A DNA stretch of 64,000 nt, taken from positions 124,001 through 188,000 of the forward strand of contig JAKMXF010000309.1 in assembly GCA_024704765.1 (NCBI GenBank), written 5' to 3'. The translations under genes were made by a program, and so were the position numbers. The notes below the pieces were generated by a model. That model was not told the origin of the DNA. It did no database searches and saw nothing but the letters and a program-made list of their open reading frames with translations. Origin of the DNA: Oopsacas minuta. Lineage: Eukaryota; Porifera; Hexactinellida; Lyssacinosida; Leucopsacidae. Positions 1-10,079 of this stretch are shown here, one piece after another; the stretch's first letter is position 1, and every line of letters starts with the position of its first letter.

Positions 1-313
1 TAGAGCCCTGTAGAAGTAGTGTCCGATTTGTTTTGTATTGTTTTGCTCCATACACCTGAGAGCATAGAACATTTACGTATACACCGAAACCTTCAGCGAT
101 TGGATAAGCTATCAGGCCAATATACACTTGACCGATAAACAAAGAGCTTAACATTAACGCTACATTACTCCCTGATGTTCTTCCAATGAATATATTACTC
201 AATTTTATCTGTAATCCTTCTGTAAAGCATTCTATAGAAGTTGGGAGTGCCAAGGCGAAAAGGAATACTATCTCTTCCAAGATCCAATTCATTTTTAGAA
301 CTTTCACTCCCAT
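1..313 (-). pseudogene. MATE transporter copy 1, 5' part, frameshifted, cut by window edge
   Basis: Read on the minus strand from the ATG at 313, this matches the first ~90 codons of the intact MATE gene at 2333-3877 almost base for base, including the CSQ-YGA motif (CSQVYGA here, CSQAYGA in the intact copies). Near position 30 the run of T is one base longer than in both other copies (ttgttttg against ttgtttg), which shifts the frame. The rest of the gene lies outside the window. It is the left member of a head-to-head pair with 2333-3877. A single-base assembly error is possible because the change is in a short homopolymer. Confidence 0.75.
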
Positions 314-530
314 AACTATTGACTATTCAATAATTTTCCAAATTCTAAGTGATTTTTCTATATACAAATATTCACTATTTGATTCAATTTCTCTTGCGTG
401 CAAAATTCTATTCTAAACTTTATAATTCTTACATTTTATCAGTGCAGATAGTTGGATTTGAAAACTTATTATTTTATTATCTTAAACCCATGAGTTCGAT
501 ACTCAATTACAATTCATTCATTTTATTTCT

Positions 531-640
531 CCAATGAGTATATTACTCACTTTCATCTGTAGTCATTCTGTAATGCATTCTTTGACACAGGTATTGCTAA
601 TACGAAAAGGAATACTATCTCTTCAAATATTCAATTCGTT
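531..640 (-). pseudogene. decayed second MATE 5' fragment in the left arm
   Basis: About 110 bases resemble the beginning of the MATE coding sequence, with aaaaggaatactatctctt and atgagtatattactca as clear anchors. The frame is interrupted and no full gene follows. It lies upstream of copy 1 in the same orientation, so an older tandem duplication of the MATE 5' end predates the palindrome. The same fragment is mirrored at 2011-2120. Confidence 0.6.
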
Positions 641-798
641 TAATGAACATCTAATTTCATGATTGTTACTATATTATCAATTCTAAAATGAACTTTCTTT
701 ATATTTGAACTATTTGATTCAATTATTATGCACATTCCGAGCATTTACGTTCTCTATTCATGTTTCAATTATGCTTGCATTTATTTTAAGGTTCTCGA

Positions 799-948
799 AC
801 AGCGATGATCGTTCCGAATGATGAGCATTATTTTGTATTGAAATACCCCTGCAACATCAAAAGGATGCTTCAATAATTCTTGAAACTTGACCTTTCTATT
901 AAATTAATACTAATTGGAGTAACATCGAGGTGAACGATCATCGCGCGT
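799..948. repeat. short element with gatgatcgttc ends (MITE-like), mirrored at about 1703-1848
   Basis: The ends carry gcgatgatcgttc and its complement gaacgatcatcgc about 150 bases apart, with no open frame between. The mirrored copy is in the right arm of the palindrome. A diverged relative without a clear second end lies near 60765-60885 (atcgttt-cgaacgatga, then gaaataccc and caacat in the same order). This suggests a small non-autonomous transposon. I did not find a convincing target-site duplication. Confidence 0.4.
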
Positions 949-1143
949 CAGACAAACTTGTATTCTATCAGTAACCCATGAGCTCGAAACTCACTGACAA
1001 TACAATCATTTCATTTTTTTCTAACTGATGATTCACACAGGATTCCGGGGCGTATGCATTAGGTCGAATTTCGGTGTTGGCATTAATTCAAATTCTGAGC
1101 GCATGCATTAGGTCGAATTCAATTTAGCTATGTTGTCGATAGA

Positions 1144-1504
1144 TAAATATAGAAAATGGATTTATAGAAACGAGGACGTAATTGGACATTTTATTGTATT
1201 AATTATAAACCCGTACCATTGGGAGGGGATTAAGGATTTTGTTCACTACCTTATCGGTCTGGGAGTTTTCATTTGTACTCGTTATTAAGCTACCTAGGGG
1301 CGGGGATGTGGAGTCCATGCTAATTTTGTGTTTGGATGGACCTTTGTTGGATTAATTATCAGAAAAGTTTGCAAAATGGGGGATCGCTGGATTTTTTGCT
1401 TTTAAAACGTTTGTGCAGGTTTATTAGAAATTTAAGGATGTATTCCGTGTTCCTCCAAAATGAATTAGCCCTAAATGAGATATTCGCAGCTAATATCCAT
1501 TCGC
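1144..1504. other. 361-base spacer of the MATE palindrome
   Basis: Unique DNA between the two arms. It holds a short open frame (starting at 1336 and running into the right arm) with no recognisable similarity. I see no gene. It would be the loop of any hairpin made by read-through across the palindrome and must contain the upstream control regions of both outward-facing MATE genes if they are active. Confidence 0.6.
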
Positions 1505-2645
1505 TCTATCGACAACATAGCCAAAATTGAATTCGACCCAATGCATGCGCTCCGAATTTGAATTAATGCCAACACCGAAATTCGACTTAATGCATACGCC
1601 CCGGAATCCTGTGTGAATCATCAGTTAGAAAAAAATGAAATGATTGTATTGTCAGTGAGTTTCGAGCTCATGGGTTACTGATAGAATACGAGTTTGTCTG
1701 ACGCGCGATGATCGTTCACCTCGATGTTACTCCAATTAATATTAGTTTAATAGAAAGGTCACGTTTTAAGAATTATTGAAGTATCCTTTTGATGTTATAG
1801 GAGTATTTCAATACAAAATAATGCTCATCATTCGGAACGATCGAAGCTGATCGAGAACCTTAAAATAAATGCAAATATAATTGAAACACGAACAGAGAAC
1901 GTAAATAGTCTCTATGTGTATGATAATTGAATCAAATAGTTCAAATATAAAGAAAATTCACTTTAGAATTGATAATATAGTAATAATCATGAAACTAAAT
2001 GTTCATTAAACGAATTGAATATCTGAAGAGATAGTATTCCTTTTAGTATTAGTAATACCTGTGTCAAAGAATGCATTACAGAATGACTACAGATGAAAGT
2101 GAGTAATATACTCATTGGAGAAATAAAATGAATGAATTGTAACAGAGTATCGAACTCATGGGTTTAAGATAATAAAATAATAAGTTTTCAAATCCAACTA
2201 TCTGCACTGATAAAATGTAAGAATTTAGAAAGTTTAGAATACAATTTTGCACGCAAGAGAATTTGAATCGAATAGTGAATATATATAGAAAAATCACTTA
2301 GAATTTGGAAAATTATTGAATAGTCAATAGTTATGGGAGTGAAAGTTCTAAAAATGAATTGGATCTTGGAAGAGATAGTATTCCTTTTCGCCTTGGCACT
2401 CCCAACTTCTATAGAATGCTTTACAGAAGGATTACAGATAAAATTGAGTAATATATTCATTGGAAGAACATCAGGGAGTAATGTAGCGTTAATGTTAAGC
2501 TCTTTGTTTATCGGTCAAGTGTATATTGGCCTGATAGCTTATCCAATCGCTGAAGGTTTCGGTGTATACGTAAATGTTCTATGCTCTCAGGCGTATGGAG
2601 CAAAACAATTTAAACAAGTAGGATTCTACTTCTACAGAGCTCTAT
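1505..2645. repeat. right arm of the MATE palindrome
   Basis: Reverse complement of 1-1143 with scattered substitutions and small indels. It contains the upstream region and the first ~310 bases of the intact MATE gene at 2333. Both arms carry two related blocks around cccatgag-tcga (488 and 976 in the left arm, with their mirrors here), so there is an older internal tandem duplication of roughly 490 bases inside each arm. Confidence 0.9.
2011..2120 (+). pseudogene. decayed second MATE 5' fragment in the right arm
   Basis: Mirror image of 531-640. It resembles the first ~35 codons of the MATE gene but contains stops in the homologous frame and leads into non-coding DNA. It sits about 210 bases upstream of the intact MATE start. 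Confidence 0.6.
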
Positions 2646-3877
2646 TCATGTCAGCTCTCACCTACATACCAGTATTCACAATTTTGATTAGTATCCGTCC
2701 TATCGTCTACTTGTTATTTCAAGATTGGGAGTTAGCTGAGTATAGTGGTAGCTACACAGATATTCTATGTTTCGGTTATCCTGCGTATTTGTACTACAAA
2801 ATAGGTATTCGTTTCCTTCAGGTATTGAACATAGTTTGGGCTCCAGTATTGTATCTTCTCATAGGAATAACTGTGAATGGAATAATACAGTATATTCTCA
2901 TCTTTCAATACAATACGAGCATGCAAGGTGTAGCAGCTGGTTACGTCATAAGTAATTACTTAATTGCACTTTTAGTATTCTCACACATACAACTCTCTCA
3001 TGTACACAAGACAATTTCACATGAATGGAGTATTGAATTGATTTCTGACTGGTATCATACAGCAAGATACGCCGTAATCGGTATTGTACAATATATGTTT
3101 GGAACAATACCTAGCACTATCATCCCACTTATATTTATTGGGACTATTGCACATGACCAGAAACAGCTAGCTATATACTCAATTCTATTTTCTATCTGGT
3201 GGGTATGCTACCTGACTTCTGCGGGATTCAGCAGTAGTATAACAGTTCGCATAGCTCATTTGTTAGGAGCAAATCAACCAAAACGAGCTAGAAATGCAAC
3301 GATAGTTGACTTAATCTTCGTACAGTTTACATTAGTAATGTGTAATATCATAGTATTTGTAGCTAGTGAACCATTGAGTTATCTCTTCACTACAGACCCC
3401 AATTTTGCCAAAGAGTTAACTTGGAATATTAGGATGTTCTCTTTCGTGCTCAATACTGACATAAAGCTTGTTATACAAGGAGTAATTAACGCGTGTTGTA
3501 AGCAAGGGATACAAATTATATTCAAGTTTATTTTTCAGATAATATTAGGTACTATTTTTGCAGGATTGATCGTTCATTTTGTGAAATGGAAAGCTCTTGG
3601 AATCATCCTGCAATTTGCAATTTGTAACCTGCTTACATTTACTGCTTGTTTTCTCATACTTGCCTGTAGTGACTGGGAGGTTGTTGCACTTTTTGTCAGC
3701 AAAAATACGAAACCATTATCAATTCCTGAGATTATATCATCCCAAACTCCTTCAATAACCTCAAAAACAACCATTTTCTTCACTTCCACGCCCTTTGTAT
3801 TGTTTAAGTATATGATTACTTTTGTACTGAGTTTCTCCTTTCTAACCACTGTTTTCGTTCTCACCCATTATTTGTGA
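2333..3877 (+). CDS. MATE-family multidrug/toxin extrusion transporter, copy 2
   Basis: One open frame encodes 514 residues with about 12-13 hydrophobic segments, close to the usual length of eukaryotic MATE (SLC47-like) proteins. Family motifs are visible: CSQAYGA near residue 85 and a VRIAHLLGAN block near residue 303, matching the conserved regions of the two MATE halves. MATE proteins export organic cations and drugs in exchange for protons or sodium at the plasma or vacuolar membrane. The first ATG (2333) is used here; a second at 2354 is equally possible, and homology to copy 3 begins only about there. There are no introns. The gene is duplicated at 7388-8926 (nearly identical protein) and at the left window edge. 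The last ~40 residues after the final membrane segments are poorly conserved. The substrate cannot be told. Confidence 0.92.
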   Translation: MGVKVLKMNWILEEIVFLFALALPTSIECFTEGLQIKLSNIFIGRTSGSNVALMLSSLFIGQVYIGLIAYPIAEGFGVYVNVLCSQAYGAKQFKQVGFYFYRALFMSALTYIPVFTILISIRPIVYLLFQDWELAEYSGSYTDILCFGYPAYLYYKIGIRFLQVLNIVWAPVLYLLIGITVNGIIQYILIFQYNTSMQGVAAGYVISNYLIALLVFSHIQLSHVHKTISHEWSIELISDWYHTARYAVIGIVQYMFGTIPSTIIPLIFIGTIAHDQKQLAIYSILFSIWWVCYLTSAGFSSSITVRIAHLLGANQPKRARNATIVDLIFVQFTLVMCNIIVFVASEPLSYLFTTDPNFAKELTWNIRMFSFVLNTDIKLVIQGVINACCKQGIQIIFKFIFQIILGTIFAGLIVHFVKWKALGIILQFAICNLLTFTACFLILACSDWEVVALFVSKNTKPLSIPEIISSQTPSITSKTTIFFTSTPFVLFKYMITFVLSFSFLTTVFVLTHYL

Positions 3878-4074
3878 AATCAACATCAATGTATGTTATT
3901 CAATCCAAATTGTTGTCTGTAAGTTTGTTTGTTCGTTTGTCGGTTGTGAAGGAAAGGATTTGTGGTATGCAATGCGGATACATTAGCCAATCCCATAAAT
4001 CTATCTTTGTGATATGGGTAGCTGCTAAGGGAGTCTACGATGCCATACTTTATATGAATTCAATATCAAGGCTA
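2350..4074. repeat. MATE duplication unit (inverted copy at 7190-8915)
   Basis: The MATE coding region plus about 195 bases of 3' flank is repeated in reverse at 7190-8915. Similarity stops close to the start codon on one side and at agccttgat / atcaaggct on the other. The shared 3' flank has a short open frame (3889-4080, mirrored at 7182-7376) that differs between copies at only a few residues. Its conservation can be explained by recency of the duplication, so I do not call it a gene. Confidence 0.85.
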
Positions 4075-4136
4075 ATTTAATAGTAGTATTTATTCTACAA
4101 TATATTATTGTTCAGTTTATTTGTTGTTTATGTTCA

Positions 4137-4834
4137 TTACGAAAATACTTGTAGTCCGTAGTTATTATTATTGGACACATTACTAAGTTTTTGATTTTGG
4201 GTTAGAACTATTCCTGTAGAGTATTCTAACGTCCCTGCTTGATCCCCGTATCCTCCAATGGCATGGAGGAGGGTTCCATCTTTAGAGATATTTTCACTTT
4301 ATCATCTCTCCAATTTGATAACCAAATTCTGGTTTGAGTCCATACAGAAGAAGAAAGGGTACATCACCTGCGTAACTAGGGACAGTTTCGAATCTCCTGC
4401 ATTAGAGAACACCTGTATGCAGTGAGACATTTCACATAGCACATACATTTCATCTTATGTCAGCTTAACGTCACAAGGCTTTCTTATTGTTTGATGTCTT
4501 ATGTGAGTTTTGGAGTGTAAGTTTGAGCCTAAGATTTGATTCTGTGGTTGTCATGATCTGCAATGAGCAAATGCCCGTTGTTATTGACGGTGAGACCGTA
4601 AAGTGAATTGAACTTTTCATCAGTAGATCCCTTACCATTCCCAAATGTGGTTACCAGACGGAGGCATGCTTTAAATTTACAATAGAACAATGTGTTCACT
4701 AATGTGTTTTTCACGTACAGATTGTCTCTGTGTATTGCTATACCGTGTGGGTGTCTCATGACTTCATTTTGAAGGTATTTAGCTAGTCCATACCCTGTAT
4801 AATTCAATTGGTCCTGTTTATGCTTTTGAGCCAC
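4137..4834 (-). pseudogene. decayed NHL-repeat protein gene
   Basis: From 4834 downward the translation shows NHL-repeat features: PHGIAIHRDNLYVKN, then FNSLYGLTVNNNGHLLIAD and HDNHRIKS before a stop. Further along, in pieces, HCIQVFSNAGD and KDGTLLHAIGGYGDQAGTL reappear, separated by adjacent stop codons near 4300, and the homology ends at a TAA at 4137-4139. NHL repeats form beta-propellers that bind protein or RNA. No start consistent with the family's coiled-coil N-terminus is present. Stops in the propeller argue for a pseudogene, although a small intron around the stops cannot be fully excluded. Confidence 0.65.
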
Positions 4835-5671
4835 TCTCCTATGCGTAAATAATTATGAAATACCCAACAACATGATTAAAAGTAATTGACTCAATTGATA
4901 CGATAATTGGATACAGCGCGGTACTTTCCGGACCAGTTATGCCGCCCCTGAACCGTTCCTGTATACAATATTCAATTTATCACATTATCTTTAGAGTATT
5001 TTGCTTTTTTATTGCTGGTTATGCGTTATATTCATGTTTAATTCTTTCAACATTTCATTTTGTTTTTGATATTGAACTTGTATGTAATTCAGTAATAAGT
5101 GATAAGAAATTAATTATGGTCCAAGTTCTAGTTCTAGTCGGAGGTCCAGGAGCGAGACCCCTGAGATATGATAAAATTGCGATTTGATCGGTAATAGAAA
5201 TTCTTTTTCTTATTAATTGGGTAATATTTGTGAAAAATTTGTGGAAATGTCGGAGCAGTTTGGACTTTACGTTTTCCCTCTATATGCTAATGGAGTCTCG
5301 AATCTTAATATTGTCTTTTAATTTCTAACCTTCAACCTTTATCCTAAGCTTAGCTTTAGTGAATACAACTCCTGCAGCTGTCAACATATTTATATGACAT
5401 CCTTAGTCTTTTTCAAGGGGTTGCAGCGGATTAGTTCATATTTGTTTCTAAAGAATAATATTTGACGAATAGTCCAGTATTCGGTTACGCCACTATTCAT
5501 GAATACTGATATTGGGTTGGATCGGTTTCAACCTTGGTCTATTTGTATATAGTTTCATATTGAATATTACATGTGAGTTCATTCAATAGATTATATTTGT
5601 ATAAAATTCAAGCCGTAATCATGCATACATAATCTAAATAATATTTTTACTGTGAATTGTGTATTTCCATT
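4835..5671. other. intergenic, no supported gene
   Basis: An 82-codon open frame at 4939-5187 has no recognisable similarity and lacks coding character. A short palindromic repeat lies at 5472-5536 (listed separately). The last ~130 bases should hold the promoter and 5' UTR of the gene starting at 5672. Confidence 0.5.
5472..5536 (-). repeat. copy of a short palindromic repeat family (ggttgaaaccg element)
   Basis: Contains cagtattcggtta, tattcatgaatactgatat and cggtttcaacctt, the reverse complement of the copies at 23906-23983 and 51749-51836. No coding content. Likely a small MITE. Confidence 0.6.
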
Positions 5672-7144
5672 ATGCAGTTGATAGCAGTTTTTCAAAACTC
5701 CAAATTGGATGTTATTTACTGGTTCTTTGTTATTTGGAATGTTGTACTTACAGTTACATTTTTGCTGATTCCATATCTGTTTTCCAAAGCTGGACTTGTG
5801 TTGAGCATTATTTCCATTGCTTTCTGCGTAATAATGACGATTATTGCAAGCATGTGGTCTTTGGAAATATTATCTCGCTGTAATTTACTCTATACAAATA
5901 CGGAAAACAGCGAATCAAATTGTATTAATCAACCATTATTAGCTGATATTGATCCTAAACGTAAATTTGAATTCAATGAATTATCAGGTATTTTGATGGG
6001 CAAGTTGACAAAAGGTATTTTCACAATTCTCCTCATATTCGTGGGATTAGGCTACATATTGGCTGGTATTGTAAGCAGTTGCCAATCTCTGTCTGTTAAT
6101 ATACCAATCAATACAACTCTGTTTCGAACGTGTAATAGTTCAGAATTTGAGGATAGCATCATCCCTACAGGCAGGTGTCTTAATTGGTATCGAATATTGG
6201 TTGCTGTTTTTGGGATTATTGGCACCTTTTTCGCGAGTTTAAGAGGCCGAGAACAGAAGTATATGAATATCATATTTGCCGTTTCGCGGTTTGGAGTGAT
6301 GTGTTACATGGTATTTTTCGCGATTTTTGTTATGGAAAGAGAATCAAAAATCTCAACTGATTTCATTTTCAGATTTGATTTCAAACAAGGTATGCTTTGT
6401 TTCTCTACAATGTTCACGTTATCTTGTGTCCCAATTTTTATACCAGCATTAAGTCACCTTGTAACGAAAAAGTCAATAATTGCGCCAGTATTAGTAATTT
6501 CTTTCATCGCTGTTCTCATCCATTGTGTCATCTTCGCTGTAGTATTAGTATTCGCCTTCGGTGATAATATACATCCAAATAGTATGCTAAATCTCCAACC
6601 ATTCACAACGGGAAATCATAGTTTTGTTTTGAAAACAATTTCACATATAGCTATTCTATATCCTTGCGTTGATGGATTTTGTGCTTTCGCATTTGGTGTG
6701 ATTCTCTCTTCTAATCAAACTTTCACAATTTTGACTGGAAAAGACTACACTGAGTTTTCAAATAAATGGAAATTCAGAATGGTAAATTTTTCGATATATA
6801 TTTTCTACTCACTGCCAATTACATTAGTGTGTCTTTTCATTTCGAATATTGTCATTATTCAAGCTATATGTGGATGTATATTTTTCGTTTGCAACGTGTT
6901 GTTTCCTTGTCTTCTGCAAATTGTTTCAAGTCTAAAATGTAAAAGGATTATCTCTCGGGAAACATATGTAGCTCCAAATTCTTGTTTAGCACAAAAGACA
7001 TACAATTTCCTTTTCACATCTTCATTTCCTACTCCTTTCTCTGGTTTCTACTCTAACAATTTTGTTGTATTTACTGAAACGATCGTATTTTCCATTATTT
7101 TTGCTATCTCTTTCTATTATCTTTCTAATTCACTTTTCGGATAA
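5672..7144 (+). CDS. TMEM104-like membrane transporter (amino-acid/auxin permease superfamily)
   Basis: Encodes 490 residues with about 10-11 hydrophobic segments. The order of features resembles TMEM104, a member of the AAAP amino-acid transporter superfamily: a first segment ending in PYLFSKAGL (where TMEM104 has a PKAF-AGW block), a long hydrophilic loop with acidic residues, a central extracellular loop with several Cys and N-glycosylation sites, and RCLNWYRI followed by a membrane segment. AAAP proteins move amino acids, usually with protons. I start at the ATG at 5672 because the open frame upstream has no ATG. It lies between the two convergent MATE copies and is not part of their duplication. 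Superfamily placement is fairly secure; the TMEM104 assignment rests on recalled similarity. Confidence 0.65.
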   Translation: MQLIAVFQNSKLDVIYWFFVIWNVVLTVTFLLIPYLFSKAGLVLSIISIAFCVIMTIIASMWSLEILSRCNLLYTNTENSESNCINQPLLADIDPKRKFEFNELSGILMGKLTKGIFTILLIFVGLGYILAGIVSSCQSLSVNIPINTTLFRTCNSSEFEDSIIPTGRCLNWYRILVAVFGIIGTFFASLRGREQKYMNIIFAVSRFGVMCYMVFFAIFVMERESKISTDFIFRFDFKQGMLCFSTMFTLSCVPIFIPALSHLVTKKSIIAPVLVISFIAVLIHCVIFAVVLVFAFGDNIHPNSMLNLQPFTTGNHSFVLKTISHIAILYPCVDGFCAFAFGVILSSNQTFTILTGKDYTEFSNKWKFRMVNFSIYIFYSLPITLVCLFISNIVIIQAICGCIFFVCNVLFPCLLQIVSSLKCKRIISRETYVAPNSCLAQKTYNFLFTSSFPTPFSGFYSNNFVVFTETIVFSIIFAISFYYLSNSLFG

Positions 7145-7189
7145 ATTGCTATTTTCACACTACACGTGTTTATATTGTGTACTAAAAAA

Positions 7190-8915
7190 ACAGCCTTGAT
7201 ATTGAATTCATATAAAGTATGGCATCGTAGACTCCCTTAGTAGCTACCCATATCACAAAGATAGATTTATGGGATTGACTAATGTATCCGCATTGCATAC
7301 CACAAATCCTTTCCTTGACAACCGACAAACGAACAAACAAATTTACAGACAACAATTGGGATTGAATAACATACATTGATGTTGATTTCACAAATAATGG
7401 GTGAGAACGAAAACAGTGGTTAGAAAGGAGAAACTCAGTACAAAAGTAATAATATACTTAAACAATACAAAGGGCGTGGAAGTGAAGAAAATGGTTGTTT
7501 TTGAGGTTATTGAAGGAGTTTGGGATGATGTAATCTCAGGAATTGATAATGGTTTCGTATTTTTGCTGACAAAAAGTGCAACAACCTCCCAGTCACTACA
7601 GGCAAGTATGAGAAAACAAGCAGTAAATGTAAGCAGGTTACAAATTGCAAATTGCAGGATGATTCCAAGAGCTTTCCATTTCACGAAATGAACGATCAAT
7701 CCTGCAAAAATAGTACCTAATATTATCTGAAAAATAAACTTGAATATAATTTGTATCCCTTGCTTACAACACGCGTTCATTACTCCTTGTATAACAAGCT
7801 TTATGTCAGTACTGAGCACGAAAGAGAACATCCTAATATTCCAAGTTAACTCTTTGGCAAAATTGGGGTCTGTAGTGAAGAGATAACTCAATGGTTCACT
7901 AGCTACAAATACTATGATATTACACATTACTAGTGTAAACTGTGCGAAGATTAAGTCAACTATCGTTGCATTTCTAGCTCGTTTTGGTTGATTTGCTCCT
8001 AACAAATGAGCTATGCGAACTGTTATACTACTGCTGAATCCCGCACAAGTCAGGTAGCATACCCACCAGACAGAATATAGAATTGAGTATATAGCTAGCT
8101 GTTTCTGGTCATGTGCAATAGTCCCAATAAATATAAGTGGGATGATAGTGTTAGGTATTGTTCCAAACATATATTGTACAATACCGATTACGGCGTATCT
8201 TGCTGTATGATACCAGTCAGAAATCAATTCAATACTCCATTCATGTGAAATTGTCTTGTGTACATGAGAGAGTTGTATGTGTGAGAATACTAACAGTGCA
8301 ATTAAGTAATTACTTATGACGTAACCAGCTGCTGCACCTTGCATACTTGTATTGTATTGAAAGATGAGAATATATTGTATTATTCCATTCAGAGTTATTC
8401 CTATGAGAAGATACAATACAGGACCCCAAACTATGTTCAATGCCTGAAGGAAACGAATACCTATTTTGTAGTACAAATACGCAGGATAACCGAAACATAG
8501 AATATCTGTGTAGCTACCACTATACTCAGCTAACTCCCAATCTTGGAATACTAAGTAGACGATAGGACGGATACTAATCAAGATTGTGAATACTGGTATA
8601 CAGGTGATAGCTGACATAAATAGAGCTCTGTAGAAGTAGAGTCCTACTTGTTTGTATTGTTTTGCTCCATACGCCTGAGAGCATAGAACATTTACGTATA
8701 CACCGAAACCTTCAGCGATTGGATAAGCTATCAGGCCAATATACACTTGACCGATAAACAAAGAGCTTAACATTAACGCTACATTACTCCCTGATGTTCT
8801 CCCAATGAATATATTACTCAATTTCATCTGTAATCCTTCTGTAAAGCATTCTATAGAAGTTGGGAGTGCTAAGGCGAAAAGGAATACTATCTCTTCCAAA
8901 ATCCAATGAATCTTT
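7190..8915. repeat. MATE duplication unit, inverted copy of 2350-4074
   Basis: Covers MATE copy 3 and its 3' flank on the minus strand. Copies 2 and 3 point towards each other with about 3.1 kb of unrelated DNA between the repeat ends. The sequence upstream of the copy 3 start (8927 onward) is unrelated to that of copy 2. Confidence 0.85.
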
Positions 8916-8926
8916 CGAAATTGCAT
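7388..8926 (-). CDS. MATE-family multidrug/toxin extrusion transporter, copy 3
   Basis: A 512-residue open frame differing from copy 2 by a small number of substitutions over the whole membrane domain. The same CSQAYGA and VRIAHLLGAN motifs are present. The first residues (MQFRKIHW) differ completely from those of copy 2 (MGVKVLKMNW), so the duplication joined a new upstream region at or near the start codon. No stops or frameshifts. Function as for copy 2: proton- or sodium-coupled efflux of organic cations or other toxic compounds, inferred from the family. Both copies look functional. Confidence 0.92.
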   Translation of the reverse strand: MQFRKIHWILEEIVFLFALALPTSIECFTEGLQMKLSNIFIGRTSGSNVALMLSSLFIGQVYIGLIAYPIAEGFGVYVNVLCSQAYGAKQYKQVGLYFYRALFMSAITCIPVFTILISIRPIVYLVFQDWELAEYSGSYTDILCFGYPAYLYYKIGIRFLQALNIVWGPVLYLLIGITLNGIIQYILIFQYNTSMQGAAAGYVISNYLIALLVFSHIQLSHVHKTISHEWSIELISDWYHTARYAVIGIVQYMFGTIPNTIIPLIFIGTIAHDQKQLAIYSILYSVWWVCYLTCAGFSSSITVRIAHLLGANQPKRARNATIVDLIFAQFTLVMCNIIVFVASEPLSYLFTTDPNFAKELTWNIRMFSFVLSTDIKLVIQGVMNACCKQGIQIIFKFIFQIILGTIFAGLIVHFVKWKALGIILQFAICNLLTFTACFLILACSDWEVVALFVSKNTKPLSIPEITSSQTPSITSKTTIFFTSTPFVLFKYIITFVLSFSFLTTVFVLTHYL

Positions 8927-10079
8927 TTTATTTTGAATATTTGACGGTAATTATATATTTGTATATTATTAGGAAAATAATTGACTCCATATGCTTAAAA
9001 ATTAATTTTTGACGATATTCCTCATGATTAATAGAATACACACACTTCTCTATTGTCTCTCTATTTTATTATTCTAGTAAGTATTATCTTGTGTTGACAT
9101 AACAATAGTCTAATTCTATCACTCAACAATCACTTTTACTCATGATTAGGACTTACAATAGAGATCCCAAGACCTGCCCGAACCCGATGTCTCAGGACCG
9201 GTGGAAGCAAACATAAAAACTGGCAGGCAATTGCCTCACCGTCCTTCCGACATTGGGCGGCCCGTTGCGAACTCTAGCTTACAATTCCGGGGTTCTGATT
9301 TTTTACCTCTGGGATTGAAATATTCTTCATACAGTGGAGTTCGCCTAATACGCGAATTTGTTATTACGTATGTACAGGAATTATTCCAATACAAAATGGG
9401 CTAGAAATCTCTGAAAAAATTGTTATTAGGTGAACACAACTGTATGAAACTATGAATAATTCACACATTTTAGGATTTTCAACTCTACCATGTATCAAAG
9501 GTTTCCGACTTTCCATTATATTCCCACGGGAACCCTGATACGTATACAGGATTCCTCAGACTCCCATGGGCTAAAGTCACACTTGCATTTTGTATAAATT
9601 TTTGTTTACGAGTTTGTGACTACACCCAAGACGACTTGTTAGTTGAGGTTAGATCGTGTTTAGCTATGTTGATCAAGATTCGTCAAGATGGTCATTAATT
9701 TACTTGACAAAAAAGGACAAAAATATTTCTGGGGCCGCAGTATGGTTAAGTTTGGTCATATCAACACATAATGAGAACTCCTAATGACCTAATCTATTAA
9801 ACCGGAAGCTACTTTACGAATAAATCAATGAATTTAAAAAATAAGAGAAAAACATTATTCGAATAATCAATCTGTGCAAATAATGTAATATATACGTAAT
9901 ATCCGCTTGGCAAAATTTGAGAGTTGTCACATTCAGAGAATGTATGCCAGTACTATACCTGTACATAACAAATTTAAATGATTCACTACAGCAAATCTCC
10001 GTAATATTCAACACAGATTGACGATATCGAAGTCTGAATTTGTACAAATATAGTCCCAATTCCCAATCAACTAAACATA
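8927..10079. other. intergenic, 1.15 kb, no gene seen
   Basis: Contains the promoter side of MATE copy 3 and a lone transposon-like end, cagtggagttcgcctaa at about 9333. A ~67-codon frame at 9201-9404 is GC-richer than its surroundings but has no recognisable similarity. Confidence 0.5.

Larger units (their letters stand above)
1..1143. repeat. left arm of a ~1.14-kb inverted repeat (MATE palindrome)
   Basis: The reverse complement of 1505-2645 matches this arm nearly throughout, through the start of the MATE gene and about 830 bases of upstream non-coding DNA. The inner end is sharp: ctatgttgtcgataga at 1128-1143 pairs with tctatcgacaacatag at 1505-1520. The arm reaches the window edge, so the repeat is probably longer. 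Confidence 0.9.

Noticed and set aside
3889-4080. ~64-codon open frame after MATE copy 2, conserved as 7182-7376 after copy 3
   Set aside because: Conserved because both lie in a recent duplication; no family similarity and no sign of its own promoter, so treated as shared 3' flank.
4939-5187. 82-codon open frame with a hydrophobic start
   Set aside because: No recognisable domain and composition like the surrounding non-coding DNA.
7401-7691. 96-codon plus-strand frame overlapping MATE copy 3
   Set aside because: Antisense shadow of the MATE coding sequence; the same shadow occurs in copy 2.
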